DNA of 64,000 bases, from NCBI GenBank assembly GCA_930367215.1, contig OV884060.1, positions 176,525,253 through 176,589,252 on the forward strand, in the 5' to 3' direction. Both the position numbers and the translations under genes were made by a program. Source of the DNA: Pollenia angustigena (lineage: Eukaryota; Arthropoda; Insecta; Diptera; Polleniidae). Each line of letters begins with the position of its first letter. Positions within the stretch are counted from its first letter, which is position 1. Positions 1-10,948 of this stretch are shown here, piece by piece. The notes under the pieces are model-generated. The model was not told the DNA's origin and did not search any database. It saw only the letters and a list, made by a program, of their open reading frames with translations.

Positions 1-1004
1 AGTGCTTGGGATAAATTACGTCATTCGATATCGATTAAAATTTCCCTGTTAATTGTATTGTAATTTTGATCTATATCGAATACCGTAATTTGTATATAAA
101 TATATCTTTAGATATATTTCATTTTGATCGCAATTTTAACCAACCGCATTAATTTTGTAGCAACATTTTATAGTTTGTCCCATTTTTTAAGTTTTTAAAA
201 AACGTTCTCCCAAACACGTGACCCCTAGACAAAGGGCCTCGTACATTTACGCAAGTTAAAAGTTGAACAAAAAATTTGAAAAATAAATCTGTATAAATAC
301 GATTGTTCAATTATTTTCGACTACCGTAATAATGCTCTTTATCTTACCTCCAATACATGAAGAAAATGCTGCATTTGAAACCTGATTTTAATTACAGATC
401 ATGTTTTTTTTTGAATGAAAAAAAATGTGCAGGAAACATTCAAGGAATTTGCATTGAAACGACTCAATCCTACGCTTCATCAGATATTGATTTCTTTGAA
501 AATTTAACGAAATTATTAACAAGAAGAATATACTTAATTTATATTGTGAAGGAATTTACATTGTGGCAGTTGGAAAAATACTGATAAGGAATTTAAATGT
601 TGAAAAAAATGTAAGTGGAAGAGAAACAAAGAATGTAAAATTTAAAAAATACCAAGAAAATGTTAATTTAATTCGAAGGCCCAGAACAGACGTTGACGTT
701 GCACAGTGTCGTGAAAAAGTAATCGTAAACAGTTAAATTGGATTCGCATCTTTTCCATATATCCTGAAATCAACAAATGTCATAAGCTTCATGAAAAGTA
801 TAGAAAAAAATACGAACTTTATGAAACTTTTTATGTTTATTGAATTTCATACAATAAAAGGATTGGCCGAGTTTAATCAAAATCGAAGTACGGAAACGTC
901 TAGCTAAAAAGTGTACTAATTGAAAAAATTCTAAAAAAATATTAAAAAATCTTAATTTAACTCCATACACGGATCCCTTATGAAAAGCTAAATGTGCATT
1001 TAAT

Positions 1005-1858
1005 TATACCCACACCACAATAGTAGACAGGGTATTATGCATTTGTGTTGATGTGTGTCACACCTTAAAATATGGGTCCTGGACCTTAAAGTATATCGAT
1101 CGACTCAGAATCAATTTCTGGGTCGATCTAACGATGGTCGTCCGGCTGGCTGGCTGTCCATGTAACCTTGTGCGCAAAGTACAGATCGCAATTTTGGAGA
1201 TAACTTGATAAAATTTGGCTTATAGGTTCTTATTGGCACAAGGACCAAGCCTATTGAAAATGGGCCGAATCGTAGGACCACGAGGGGAGATAGGGGCAAT
1301 TGCTGCCTCTCAGAAACTATCAAACCGATTTTAATGAAATTTAAAACACAGATAGATCCATATTTATATGGCAACATGAGCCATGAAGTTTTTCAAAAAT
1401 AGGACCATAAAGGGAGTTAGGGGGCGATTTGAACTTCTCACAAACTATCAAAACGATTTTATTGAAATTTAGATCCATATTAATATGACCACATAAGCTA
1501 CGCAGCTTTTAAAAAATAGGACTACAAGGGAAGATAGGGGCAATTTCTGCCTCTCACAAACTTTCAAACCGATTTTAATGAAATTTAAAGCATAGATAGA
1601 TCCATATTTATGTGGCTACATAGGCTATGCAGCTTTTAAAAAAAAAGGCCCGTTAGGCGAAGTAGGGGGCAATTTCTGCTTCTCACAAACTTTCAAGCCG
1701 ATAAATCTAAAACATAGATAGATCCATATTTATATGGATACATAAGCATGATTCTCCATGGGTTCCGAATAGGGTGCACTTTCGTAAATGTGTTTTAAAA
1801 TACTGTGGTGTAGGGTATTATATAGTCGGGCTTGACCGACTGAACTTTCTTACTTGTT
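1005..1858 (-). mobile_element. Mini-me-like interspersed repeat, family A, copy 1
   Basis: In its own orientation the repeat starts AACAAGTAAGAAAGT, passes a GATACCCTACACCAC-type motif and ends ACTATTGTGGTGTGGGTATA. Near the 3' end it carries a run of GGCTGGCTG/CCAGCCAGC type with TTCGACTCAGAATC-like sequence. This copy also holds an internal minisatellite of about 116-130 bp in four degenerate units between about 1310 and 1740, each with CTCACAAACTTTCAAACC-like sequence. The layout, a short GTCY/CCGG-type run beside a conserved core, fits the dipteran mini-me class. Seven other complete or partial copies occur in the window. It codes for no protein. Confidence 0.7.
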
Positions 1859-2094
1859 TTTTTTTTTATTCGGATTTAATTTAAACATAAATATGTAATA
1901 TCCTCCACTTCCTCTGATCATGGATTTTCTGTAAAATTAGTGAACCGTTGTAAGATGAAAGTAATTGGAACTGTCATCTTCGAACCATTTACTACCACAA
2001 GAGGTTTCAGACACCGGGACAACGTATCGTGCAATATTCTTAACCTTTTATTGAAAATAATTTGGAAATAAAAGGACAACGCAGAAGACAAAAG

Positions 2095-2335
2095 TCATAT
2101 GCTCCTCGCTTAAGCAGATGATGTTGATATTACTCAAATACACATTCGAGAGTTACCTGCTGTCTATGAGAAGATTGAGAAGGATTCAGCTAAAAGAGTT
2201 CAGGGTATACACAAAGACAAAACAAAGCTATTGATTGCAACTGTATTGAAATCAACGCAAATACAATATGGCGACGAAGAGCTATAATTTCGAGGTAGTA
2301 CAAGGATTAACCTACTTTGGGATCCGCAAGTACAT
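2095..2335 (+). pseudogene. LINE reverse transcriptase relic with a stop in the YADD box
   Basis: Translation in one frame gives ADDVDITQIHIREL, then EKIEKDSAKR and HKDKTKLLIATVLKSTQI, the usual order of RT motif 5 and the following helix in RTE-like LINEs (YADD, EKES, NEDKTKYM). The Tyr of the YADD box is replaced by a TAA stop, and a second stop follows QYGDEEL. Only about 70 residues survive. It is dead and has no promoter or tail that I can see. Confidence 0.6.
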
Positions 2336-2343
2336 TTAATACA

Positions 2344-2402
2344 AATACATTTGAAACAAAAACAAAATTTTACAGAATTTGTTTTTGTTTAACATGTATT
2401 TG
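2344..2402. repeat. Short hairpin with AAACAAAAACAAAATT arms
   Basis: Arms of about 26 bases with a 6-base loop (TTACAG-like) and a few mismatches. The arm core ACATTTGAAACAAAAACAAA is nearly the same as that of the larger hairpin at 17203-17315, so the two may be ends of one element family. Confidence 0.5.
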
Positions 2403-2600
2403 TGCGAAAAAAGTGAAATAGGCAGTTAGTCTACGATCACATGCTTCAACATTAGCAGCTCAATTTCTTTCCAATTCCCTGTTAAAAATGCTAAAATGGT
2501 ACTTAGCTTCTATTTACCATAGCTAAACGACTAGAGAAAAAACTCTTTCAAAACAACAATTTAAAATCCTCTATTTCTACACTTTATTGTAAATACCCAG

Positions 2601-2939
2601 GGCTCAGAAGATCCTACTACCAAAAGTTGAACAAAATGCATGCAGCGGCTCTTAATTATATTTCTATCTATGAGGGGTACTGCTCCCCCGCTGCTATTTT
2701 ATTTCAATTTTGGGGCTCAGAAGATCCTACTACCAAAATTTGAACAAAATGCATGCAGCGGCTCTTAATTATATTTCTATCTATGAGGGGAACTGCTCCC
2801 CCGCTGCTATTTTATTTCAATTTTGGGGCTCAGAAGATCCTACTACCAAAAGTTCAACAAAATGGATGCAGCGGCTCTTAAGATATGCGATATTTAATAT
2901 TGGCATCGAATGGGGGTACCAATTTCATGCCCCTATCGA
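2601..2939 (+). repeat. 113-bp tandem repeat, about 2.5-3 units
   Basis: GGCTCAGAAGATCCTACTAC recurs at 2601, 2714 and 2827, an exact 113-base period. Units 1 and 2 are almost identical along their length, including CTGCTCCCCCGCTGC. Unit 3 diverges after about 2880. The block is open in one frame from 2710, but 113 is not a multiple of three, so no peptide repeats and I do not call a gene. Confidence 0.8.
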
Positions 2940-3085
2940 AAAAATAAGTAGCCTTTTTTATTTTTAGGGCTCACGTGATGTTACTGTAAAAATTTCAGGA
3001 AAATAGGTTCAGTAGTTCAGGAGTCTATAAGCCAACAAACAAACAAACATACAAACATTTTTCATTTTTATATATGTAGATACAA
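2940..3085 (+). repeat. Repeat tail with CAAACAAACAAACATACA
   Basis: After the tandem units comes AAATAGGTTCAGTAGTTCAG, then a CAAA/CATA run and TTTTTATATATGTAGAT. This order is common at the 3' ends of insect interspersed repeats. It probably belongs to the same element as the 113-bp units; boundaries are uncertain. Confidence 0.4.
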
Positions 3086-3183
3086 AAAAGCGAAAACATA
3101 AAAATATATTATGGTTTATGAAAATGATTGAAAAAGGCATTAAAACAAGTAAAAACCAAACATTAATGAATATGTTAATGAAG

Positions 3184-3480
3184 TTAGCCCTTAAAAAGTG
3201 CTTTGTTTGCATTATTGTCAGCAGAAAATGGTCCTCCAAGCCGGAAACACCCCATACAAAAATCAGCCATCCTATCAGCAGGTTTGAAGTGTTTTAGAAA
3301 TAATTTCATACGTAAATCTGCTACTTTTGGAGCACATTTTTTACTGGGTATTAAGTTACAACAACAACAAAAACACATTTATTTTAACACAATCATAGAG
3401 TTAGGTTTTTTTTTGACTTGTACTTGTTTCTTTCCATCTTTCTGTTCATGTAGTAATCGATGATATCAACCTGGATCCAT
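3184..3480. other. Unassigned, less A+T-rich stretch
   Basis: It is open on both strands for 60-85 codons, but neither frame matches a family I know and there are no splice or start signals. It ends in a short ACAACAACAACAA run, as seen at the tails of some insect repeats. I read it as an unnamed repeat fragment rather than a gene. Confidence 0.25.
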
Positions 3481-3837
3481 CTATGTGCATCTAACTTCGA
3501 ATAACATTAAAACAAATACCGAGTACAAGCATCTTCGTACTGACGCCATTTCTTCTCTTTTCAAAAAAACTCAAAAGTTCAATTGTGTGAAACTTACCTA
3601 ATTAATACACAGAAAGAAAAACACTCAGGATAACCCTGAAGTTTTTTCGTGACAATTTACCCCAAAAGTGACAGTACTGTACACTGTAGACTGGTTATAA
3701 AACTATCCACATTGATCCTATACTCGGTTCTAAAACTGTGGAGAATTTCACTGTCACTTTGTGCTGGCACTTAGCTGTATTTTTGTGTCGCAGATGGTGG
3801 ATAGTAAAAAATGTATGTCATTGAGCATTTCGTTCAT

Positions 3838-3842
<5 letters not shown>

Positions 3843-3870
<28 letters not shown>
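3843..3870. repeat. (GA)14 microsatellite
   Basis: Fourteen uninterrupted GA units. A GAGA-factor role is conceivable in a fly, but nothing nearby looks like a promoter. Confidence 0.95.
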
Positions 3871-3874
<4 letters not shown>

Positions 3875-4132
3875 GAACGTATGATAACACAATCAGAAAA
3901 GCAGATTTATGGTTGGTATAAGGAGACAGTTAAGGGTAAGCCAAGAAGAACCGGCTTATGAACCGTCTTTTTGTGGCCTCTTAGTGACAATTTACCCCCT
4001 CGTAGGACATCCCCTTGTTAAAGTGGCCAGTCATATGGCTAGCATTCGGACTGGTTGTGTCATAAAGGGGATAGTATTATGACCAGCTCGGAGACAGGCA
4101 CATGAACTACAGGGAAATTAAACTGTATAGCT

Positions 4133-4597
4133 TATGTGTCCATATAGATATGGATCTATCTATGTTTTGAATTTCATTAAAATCTGTTTGAGAGGCAGAA
4201 ATTGGACCTATCTCCCCTCGTGGTCCTATGTTTTAAAAAATACATCCCTTTTGTGTCCATAAAAATATGGTTCTATGTATGTTTTAAATTTCATTAAAAT
4301 CGGTTTGATAGTTTCTGAGAGGAAGAAATTTCCTTGGCCCTTGTGCCAATAAGAACCTATGTCCCAAATTTAATCAAATTATCTCCAAAATTGCGACCTG
4401 TACTTTGCGCACAAGGTTACATGGACAGCCAGCCAGCCTGCCAGCCAGCCAGCCGGACGGACATCATTAGTTCGACTCAGAAAGTGATTCTGAGTCGATC
4501 GGTATACTTTAAGGTGGCTCTAGGACCAATATTTTAAGGCGTACACACATCAGCACAAATGCATAATACCCTCTCCACTATTGTGGTGTGGGTATAA
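4133..4597 (+). mobile_element. Mini-me-like family A, copy 2 (5' truncated)
   Basis: Contains the family segments TTTGAATTTCATTAAAATC, CAAAATTGCGACCTGTAC, the CCAGCCAGCCAGCC run, TTCGACTCAGAAAGTG and the terminal CACTATTGTGGTGTGGGTAT. The AACAAGTAAGAAAG start is missing. Confidence 0.75.
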
Positions 4598-5824
4598 ATA
4601 TAATTTTGATTTAATTAACATTTAAGGTATTTTGAAATAAATTTTTAATTAAAATATTATTTAAATAACAAATAAATTATTTCGTTTAAAATAAAATAAT
4701 TTAAACTTGTGAAATTATTGTTGGAAATTGTCAAAATCAATCAAAACATTATTTGAAACGGCAAAGTGTTTCGATTATTTTGTTAATATTGATTACAATT
4801 TTTAGTAATCAATATAATCATTTTGGTAATAGGTGCAAAATCAAAAAATGGATTGCTTGACTCTATGAATTTGGTGAATAGAGACAATTTGTTATTTTTT
4901 CTGTGTATTTACATTTATGCATTTTTAGCTCACAATTTAGAAATTTCTACAAATATTTATTTTTAGCTATATTCATGTACTTATCTTTTGTTTTAAAGCA
5001 CAATTATTTGAACATAATTAAACTTTACTTGATACAAACACAATTATAATTTACACAATCTCCTACGAAAATACAAGAAACTATTTGATATGATAATTGA
5101 AGGCAAAAGCAAACGAATTTACATTAGAATTAATATTTATTAACAATTAGGAACATTTACACATACATTCACATTCAAAACAAGAATTCTCGTAAATGAA
5201 AGACAAATACCTTTTAAGAATGTTCTTGGAATAAATATAAGTTTCGTTATTAAAGCTGGGAAAATATGTAAGTGCAGGAAAATATAATTAACACAAGACA
5301 AACCTTTTTATGAAAAAAATTGGCAAAATGAATAAGAAGTTTTTAGTTAATAAATTTATTGTACGATAAATAAAGAGTTACATGAACTTCTTAATATGAA
5401 ATTCTAAATATTAACAAAATATTTAAGCAGAATTTTAAGAAAAAATAAAACTTTCTTCAACGAATTTTCATTTTAACTAGTAAATAACAGGAAGCACACA
5501 ATTCATATAACAAATTCTTTGGCAATCAAAAAAGGACTATTTAAAATAAAATGTTTTTTTTTTTTTACAAATAATAACAATTTTCTTTTCTTTTCCTGTT
5601 CAAAACTTATTTCTAGGGCAGAGATGGCAAAAGAAGTATTAAGAAGTTTAAGTGCTATAATTGGCTAAACTGAACCTTACCTACCCTACACCATAATGCT
5701 AAAGTTCTCGAATATATCTTACCCCCATCATTCATACAAAATAAAATAGGTTTATAAAAGGTCTACGACACGATTTTTCTATGAAAACTTCTTTACTAAG
5801 CCTGTTTTTATACATATATATATA
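4598..5824. other. A+T-rich stretch with no recognised feature
   Basis: Long runs of A and T with short TAAATAATTT-like words. No ORF, splice pair or repeat of this window was found in it. Confidence 0.5.
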
Positions 5825-6493
5825 AGACTGGTCGCATTTTTTTTTAAATTTAATTGTTTGCGCTGCTTAAAATATGAGGTTTGGTGTAAGAAATCATGAT
5901 CTAATTTTTCAGGTCAATCCGACGGTTTTTGAGTTGCGCGAACATATGTTGTGCAACATCCTTAATTTACGAAATAACGGTATATCTCGAACACTAAAGC
6001 TTACCTAAAAAAACGGCTAGCACCACTGGATTCAGCGACCCCGAATAAGTTAAAATTAGTTAAAAATCTTTCGTTCGTATCATACTAAAATATTAAACTG
6101 CAAATACTTTAATCTATCTATACAATATATAATTTCTTAGTATGTCAGGATGTTTGCATGTAAGCCTATTCTTTCCGCAACTTTCTGAAGCCATCTGATG
6201 ACATAGGAAGCTGAAATTTGGCACACTTGGAGTACTTTCTCTGCCGAAGATCGTAGCGTAGTCATATTTTTGATTTTCGGCTTTTCAACTAGTATTACTA
6301 TAAAGATCTGATAGAAAAGATGTTTTTTTTTTATAAAATGGGGAACTTTGGGCCCCGCTTGGCACGACTAGGCACCGTCGGATTGACCTGAAAAATTAGG
6401 TCATGATTTCTTACACCAAACCTCATATTTTAAGCAGCGCAAACAATTACATTTAAAAAAAAAAAAAAATCCCATACAAGATGCGACCAGTCT
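5825..6493. mobile_element. 669-bp MITE with ~105-bp terminal inverted repeats
   Basis: AGACTGGTCGCATTTTT at 5825 is mirrored by GATGCGACCAGTCT ending at 6493. The match continues inwards for about 105 bases on each side, through TTGTTTGCGCTGCTTAAAAT and GGTCAATCCGACGGT. It codes for no protein. Both flanks are TA-repeat sequence, and the right flank runs straight into a mini-me core (TAAGTCGATTTAGCCATG), so the element appears to have jumped into the TA microsatellite of a mini-me copy. Confidence 0.85.
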
Positions 6494-7300
6494 AATATAT
6501 ATACTAAGTCGATTTAGCCATGTCCGTTTGTTGAAATCACACTCACTTTCAAATTACTGAAAAGAAAAGAACAGTCAGCCCTATCGTGAATAACAAGTGG
6601 AATTTTTGTTCCCATGAAATTTTCATTCCCCTCGAAGGGAAAAAAGCAATCGTGAATCTCGTGTGAAAAATTGTTCACGCTATCAGTTCCAGTGAATGTA
6701 AAGAAAAGAAGAAAGATTAAAAAATATTAAAAATCCATGAAATTTCTGTTCAAAAATATACAAGTATATATTTAAAAAAAAATTTAAAATAATAAAGCAA
6801 AGTATTTAGTATTGGAGGGAAAGTTTGATTACAATGTTAGTTTTTTGCACATTTTAAATTTTATGTAGTAAAATATTCTGCCATCAAGTCAATTGAAATC
6901 TTCACAAATCCGCAGGCAATCGACCTGTTGTTTTGCATTTTGTTGAGCAATATATCGGTTTATGTCTAATTAACTTATTAACCCTTAATATTCGATTTAT
7001 AGGAGGAGCTACTTACATACATGTTCTGTTCCCTAGCAAAAATAAAGAAAGAAAATCTAAGGGAAATTACGAGGGAAAAAATTTTCACGATAAGGGGAAT
7101 TTTTTCCCGTGAACAATTTTTCACGTTATTATTCTCCTTTGAATTACAATTTTTCATGGGAGTTGTTCATGATCGCAAAAATGTGAAAAGGGGAAAAATT
7201 ACGAGGGAAAAATTATTCACGATTGGGGTGAATGTTTGTGTCAAATTGTTTCTAATTCTCCTAAGCAGTTTGGAATTGAAGCCCAGCAACATCGGTTAAG
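6494..7300 (+). mobile_element. Mini-me copy split by an insertion
   Basis: The first part holds the mini-me core TAAGTCGATTTAGCCATG, then GTCCGTTTGTTGAAATCACA. It resumes at about 7230 with GTCAAATTGTTTCTAATTCT and CCTAAGCAGTTTGGAATTGA. These two parts lie side by side in the copy at 17471, which shows that 6578-7229 is an insertion. Confidence 0.75.
6578..7229. mobile_element. 652-bp TIR element inside the mini-me copy
   Basis: Ends GCCCTATCGTGAATAA and, inverted, ACCCCAATCGTGAATAA. The motif TCGTGAA and runs such as GAGGGAAAAA, with TTCACG, recur inside on both strands, so each end can fold on itself. The open frame at 7021-7299 follows these repeats and crosses the insertion edge, so it is not a gene. 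No clear target duplication is seen. Confidence 0.6.
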
Positions 7301-7695
7301 TAGGATAAAAGTTAATTATTAAATTGTAAAACAACCACCCTAAAAAATTGATAATTTTCTTACAAAGCAGGCGCGATAAAACAAGAAATCCCAATAATAA
7401 TATTTTTTTTAAATGTACAAAATTTTTGGAAATCCCAGCAAGGTTTTTTTTTATTGAATCTCTAACCAAATTTTCAATAAGTATCCAAATCTTAATCCTA
7501 ATAGTTTTTATTAGATATTTTCAATGAAACATCTAGTTTACTGTATTAAAATACTTATTATTATACATTCAATCCCAGCAGGTGCCATCTGTGTATAACC
7601 AAAGAGTAAACGTTTGACTTGAAAATGCGTGGGGTTGAATTATTAATAAGCCTTAGTAAATGCAATATTTATGTATGTATGTGTTATATGAATCA

Positions 7696-8335
7696 AAATT
7701 CTATTCGATAATTTTTGACGAAAGCACGGATTTGGCGGGGAAAAGCCAGATTTCCTTATCTTTAAAATGATTCAACATACAACAAAAAGTTGTTTGGGAA
7801 GAATTTTTTGGCTTTGTTGTAAACGCATTTGAAGAGCCTTCAAAGGATATTGATAATGACGTTGATGTGTCAATTGATGCGAAGGCACTATCATCAATAG
7901 TTCTTAAAACTTTGACAAATTTTGGTCTTGACCTAAAACATTGTGTAGGAGTTGGTACTGATGAGTGTCCTTTGATGTCAGCAGAAAATGGAGCTGTTAA
8001 AAAATTCTGGAAACTGCGACAAATGCGAAACAAACGCCTTGCTATTCCCATAAATCAAACAACTCAATTTCTAAAAGCAATAAAGTGCCAGCAATACAAA
8101 AAGTTGTTTCATTTGTTAAAGAAACGACAAAATTTTTTAAATATAATCCTCCCAGGCAAAACATAGTTTTAGTGAAGTATTTGGGAGCCGAACTTTTTAC
8201 ATTATGCCAGACAAGATGGGTGGACCGCCACGACTCAGCTTTACACTTTGCAACAAGTGTACATCATTTAGTAGAAGCTTTGGAAAAAATATCTGAGTGG
8301 GAAGGTAGAAATACTTCATCCAAAGCCTTATATTA
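7696..8335 (+). pseudogene. hAT-type transposase relic
   Basis: Read across two frames, the strand gives FDESTDLAGKSQISLSLK, then TNFGLDLKHCVGVGTDE, then LGAELFTLCQTRWVDRHDSA and SVHHLVEALEKISEW. This is the order of the RNase H-like core in ZMYM/DUF4371-like hAT transposases, with the first catalytic Asp in FDEST and the CxxTRWVDRHDA signature. A TGA replaces the residue after SLSLK and there is a frameshift near 8060. The zinc finger N-terminus and the hATC end are absent. It encodes no working enzyme. No TIRs were found for it. Confidence 0.8.
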
Positions 8336-9152
8336 AGGAACTCACTAAAAAATTTTAAATTTATTTGCGGAATAAACATATTAAGTATGATACTTATTGT
8401 AATACAGCCGCTTAGTTTCATATTACAAAAGCACGATATAGATCTTCAAAAAGGATCAAGCCTTATCAAAACTTTAATCATGTTTGTCAAGGTTCATGCA
8501 AAAAATAGCATCAACCTCTTACAAACCTTTTCATTTCATTAGGTCTATCTGTAACCTTTAGAACAATGTGTTTTTCAAATTGTATGTTGTAGTGTCTTAC
8601 ACGAGTTAAACAATTTTTTTGTTTCGGTTTCCCAGCACTTCAGTGAAACCGAAGTGCCTAATAAACATATCGCTCCTTCATTGCAACATAGTCATATCTA
8701 CAAAAAATCAAAAATTTAAAGCTGTTTAAGCAAAATGTTCCTTCATACCTTCTTGTATTTTTCCTCAAACTGAACCAAAGTTATAGCAAAATATATCTTT
8801 AAATCGGTACATTTTGAAAACTTGAATGCATCTTATTTTGAATTAATGTTCTTTATTAACTTTTCACTTTACAAAATTTATTAATAATCAACTATTCCAC
8901 TGCCTTTCTGATTTTAGTAGATTTATTCCATCAGGAGACATTGATTTACTCACTTCTTGTAATTGATCTAATCGACAACCCATCCGCAGCTGCTAATTTT
9001 AAGAGAGCAGAAAACTAAATTTCAAAGTATAAATACAGTCGGGCCTCGACTATCCGTGAAGGTCGGCACTAGAAGCATTACGGTTGATCGAAAAACAATT
9101 TTGATTATACAGTTTTTATAATATTTTTATTATTTAACAAGTGAACATACAC

Positions 9153-9839
9153 ATGAACATTAGGGATATAACTTTTTAACAATTTTTTAAAATATCAAAA
9201 TTGGCATAGCACAGTCCGATGGAGCAAAAACAACTATAAGGGAACATATATTTATTTTTTCGCTAAGGTCAAAAAAGTTCACGCACCAACCGCGATGAAG
9301 TTTTGAAAATATTTAATTTTCAATATGTGTGTTGTTCGTATTAAGTGGCTCCTTTCGTTGGGACAAAAACATACTGTCCCTACTGATAAAAAACAATTCC
9401 CTTTATTTAAAATGATTGCCGACGGGGAGGATTGTATTCAAACATTACAAGACAAAGAGGGTCAAGAAACGGCTAGAACAAAATTTACGTCAATGTTAGA
9501 GAATCACATGAACAATAGAAAAATTTAATTTTCTTTTTGGTTAAGAAAAATTAATAATATGTTTATTTAAAACAAAAAATAGCTCAAGTATGAAATTTCA
9601 TTAATATTTAGAGATGGTAAGAGATTTTTCCGCAAACTAAAACGTATCTTTTACCTTTTTTAACAAAAACAAAATTAAAAAAGAATAAAAAAGCACCATA
9701 TTAAATTAGTTTAGAAAAACCAATTGGTGCGTGAACTTTTTTGAGAAAAATTACAAAAGATTATGATTTTCGTGGTTACTAGGACATGGTTGACCTCATG
9801 GTACTATGCCAAAAAATTGGGTATACCCCTAATGAACAT
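9153..9839. mobile_element. 687-bp nested TIR element
   Basis: The left end ATGAACATTAGGGATATAA mirrors the right end GGTATACCCCTAATGAACAT. Further in, CAAAATTGGCATAGCAC mirrors GTACTATGCCAAAAAATT, and AAAAAAGTTCACGCACCAAC mirrors AATTGGTGCGTGAACTTTTT. So the TIRs are long but patchy, about 135 bases. A short ORF lies between them. Confidence 0.7.
9325..9528 (+). CDS. 67-codon ORF inside the nested TIR element, unidentified
   Basis: The protein runs from MCVVRIKWLLSLGQKHT to ENHMNNRKI, through MIADGEDCIQTLQDKEGQE. Its codon use and G+C are higher than in the flanks, and the stretch has no A/T runs, which hints at real coding ancestry. I do not recognise the family. It could be a piece of the element's former transposase, or a fragment of a host exon that was captured between the TIRs. 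It is too short to be a transposase, and expression is unproven. Confidence 0.3.
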   Translation: MCVVRIKWLLSLGQKHTVPTDKKQFPLFKMIADGEDCIQTLQDKEGQETARTKFTSMLENHMNNRKI

Positions 9840-10948
9840 AGTGGTGTACACACATATTTACATTAAAAAAAGTTAATTCAAGAAGTTTATGTACATTTTT
9901 AAATTAAATAAGTAGTATATATTAAATTTTCTACCGAAAACATGAGGCAAAAAAAAGGACATTAAGCAAAAAAAAAAAAGAATACAATTTCTTAAAATGA
10001 GTCGTGTAATGTTGTTTGTCTAATATTTTTCAACTGCCATTACGGATAATAGAGGTAATCACGGCTAATCGAAGCAAACTGTTTGAAAACATTGCAAAAA
10101 TTGCAAACAAAAAACAATAGACTGGTCTTTGGCCATCACGGTTAATCGGGGTTACCGGTTAACCGGATCACGAATAATTGAGGCCCGACTGCAGCTGTTT
10201 TCTTAAACTATGAGGCATTTTTTATTTCCCGGGATCCAGCAAGAAAAATCCTGGCAAAGCGGAAAAAATTATAATTGAAATTCCCGGAACGGGAATTTGT
10301 TTCACACTGCGCGTTAGTGTTATCCTAAACTTCGAGCTTATTTAGATACGTTTTCTTCAATTCTACTCCTTAGTTTTAATTCACTGTATGAATATTTTTC
10401 GAACTACAAAAAAAGTGTTGATTTGAACCTGTACCTGATATACGGTTTCACTAGCGTTAATAAGAAACTAAATTGATTTTCTTATCCAAAACTAATGAAG
10501 ATAATAATTTTATTTCAAACTTAATAAGAGTTTTTCCAAAGAATATTAATTTAAAATGTTTATGGATGAACTTCAAGTAGTTAAATTTCAATTAATTACA
10601 AAAAAAAAAATATTCTAAACAAATGACATAAATTCATAAAATGCATAACAAATGTAGAAACGTATGTGTGCAAATGTGACGAGAAATACCAGTGTAGGAA
10701 AGATTAAACTTAAAAATGTTATAATTAATTACATAAAATTACAATAACAATAAAGTAATTAGTTATTTACGATAATTTTACTAATGACATTTTCAATTGA
10801 AACCAATAAATTTTGTTAATTTAAAATTTGTAAAGAAACAAAATATCGAATTAATTAACAATTTACAAAATTCAACACTCACTCACAAACCGTATACACC
10901 AATACAATGAAAATTAAAGGAAATACATATGAATATGAATGTACGTAC

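Larger units (their letters stand above)
3605..4912. mobile_element. Possible TIR element with ACACAGAAA ends (weak)
   Basis: The left end TAATACACAGAAAG and the right end TTTTTTCTGTGTATT are inverted and resemble the ends of the element at 15232. Direct repeats of GTGACAATTTACCCC lie at about 3649 and 3988, and a family A fragment sits inside. There is no clear target duplication and the match is short, so this is only a candidate. Confidence 0.25.
9036..10191. mobile_element. Pogo/Tigger-like TIR element, non-autonomous, with a nested element
   Basis: The left end, CAGTCGGGCCTCGACTATCC, follows a TA. The right end is GAGGCCCGACTG, followed by CA instead of TA. CAG starts with a CTCGATTATCCG-like word are typical of pogo/Tigger ends. 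Matching inner sequence (GGTTGATCGAAAA against GATTAACCGTGATGG) is degenerate. There is no pogo transposase. About 690 bp of the middle is a separate element. Confidence 0.65.
1..10948 (-). other. Start of intron 2 of the host gene (runs off the left edge)
   Basis: Begins with the GTACGTAC donor at 10948. No coding exon in the matching strand and phase was found between here and base 1. The stretches 1-1004, 4600-5820, 7300-7695, 8340-9035 and 10192-10948 are A+T-rich with no recognised gene or repeat, apart from a short hairpin near 8627-8655. Confidence 0.4.

Noticed and set aside
3605..4912. Firm call of a second ACACAGAAA-type element
   Set aside because: The inverted match is only about 11 bases and no target duplication was found; kept as a weak candidate only.
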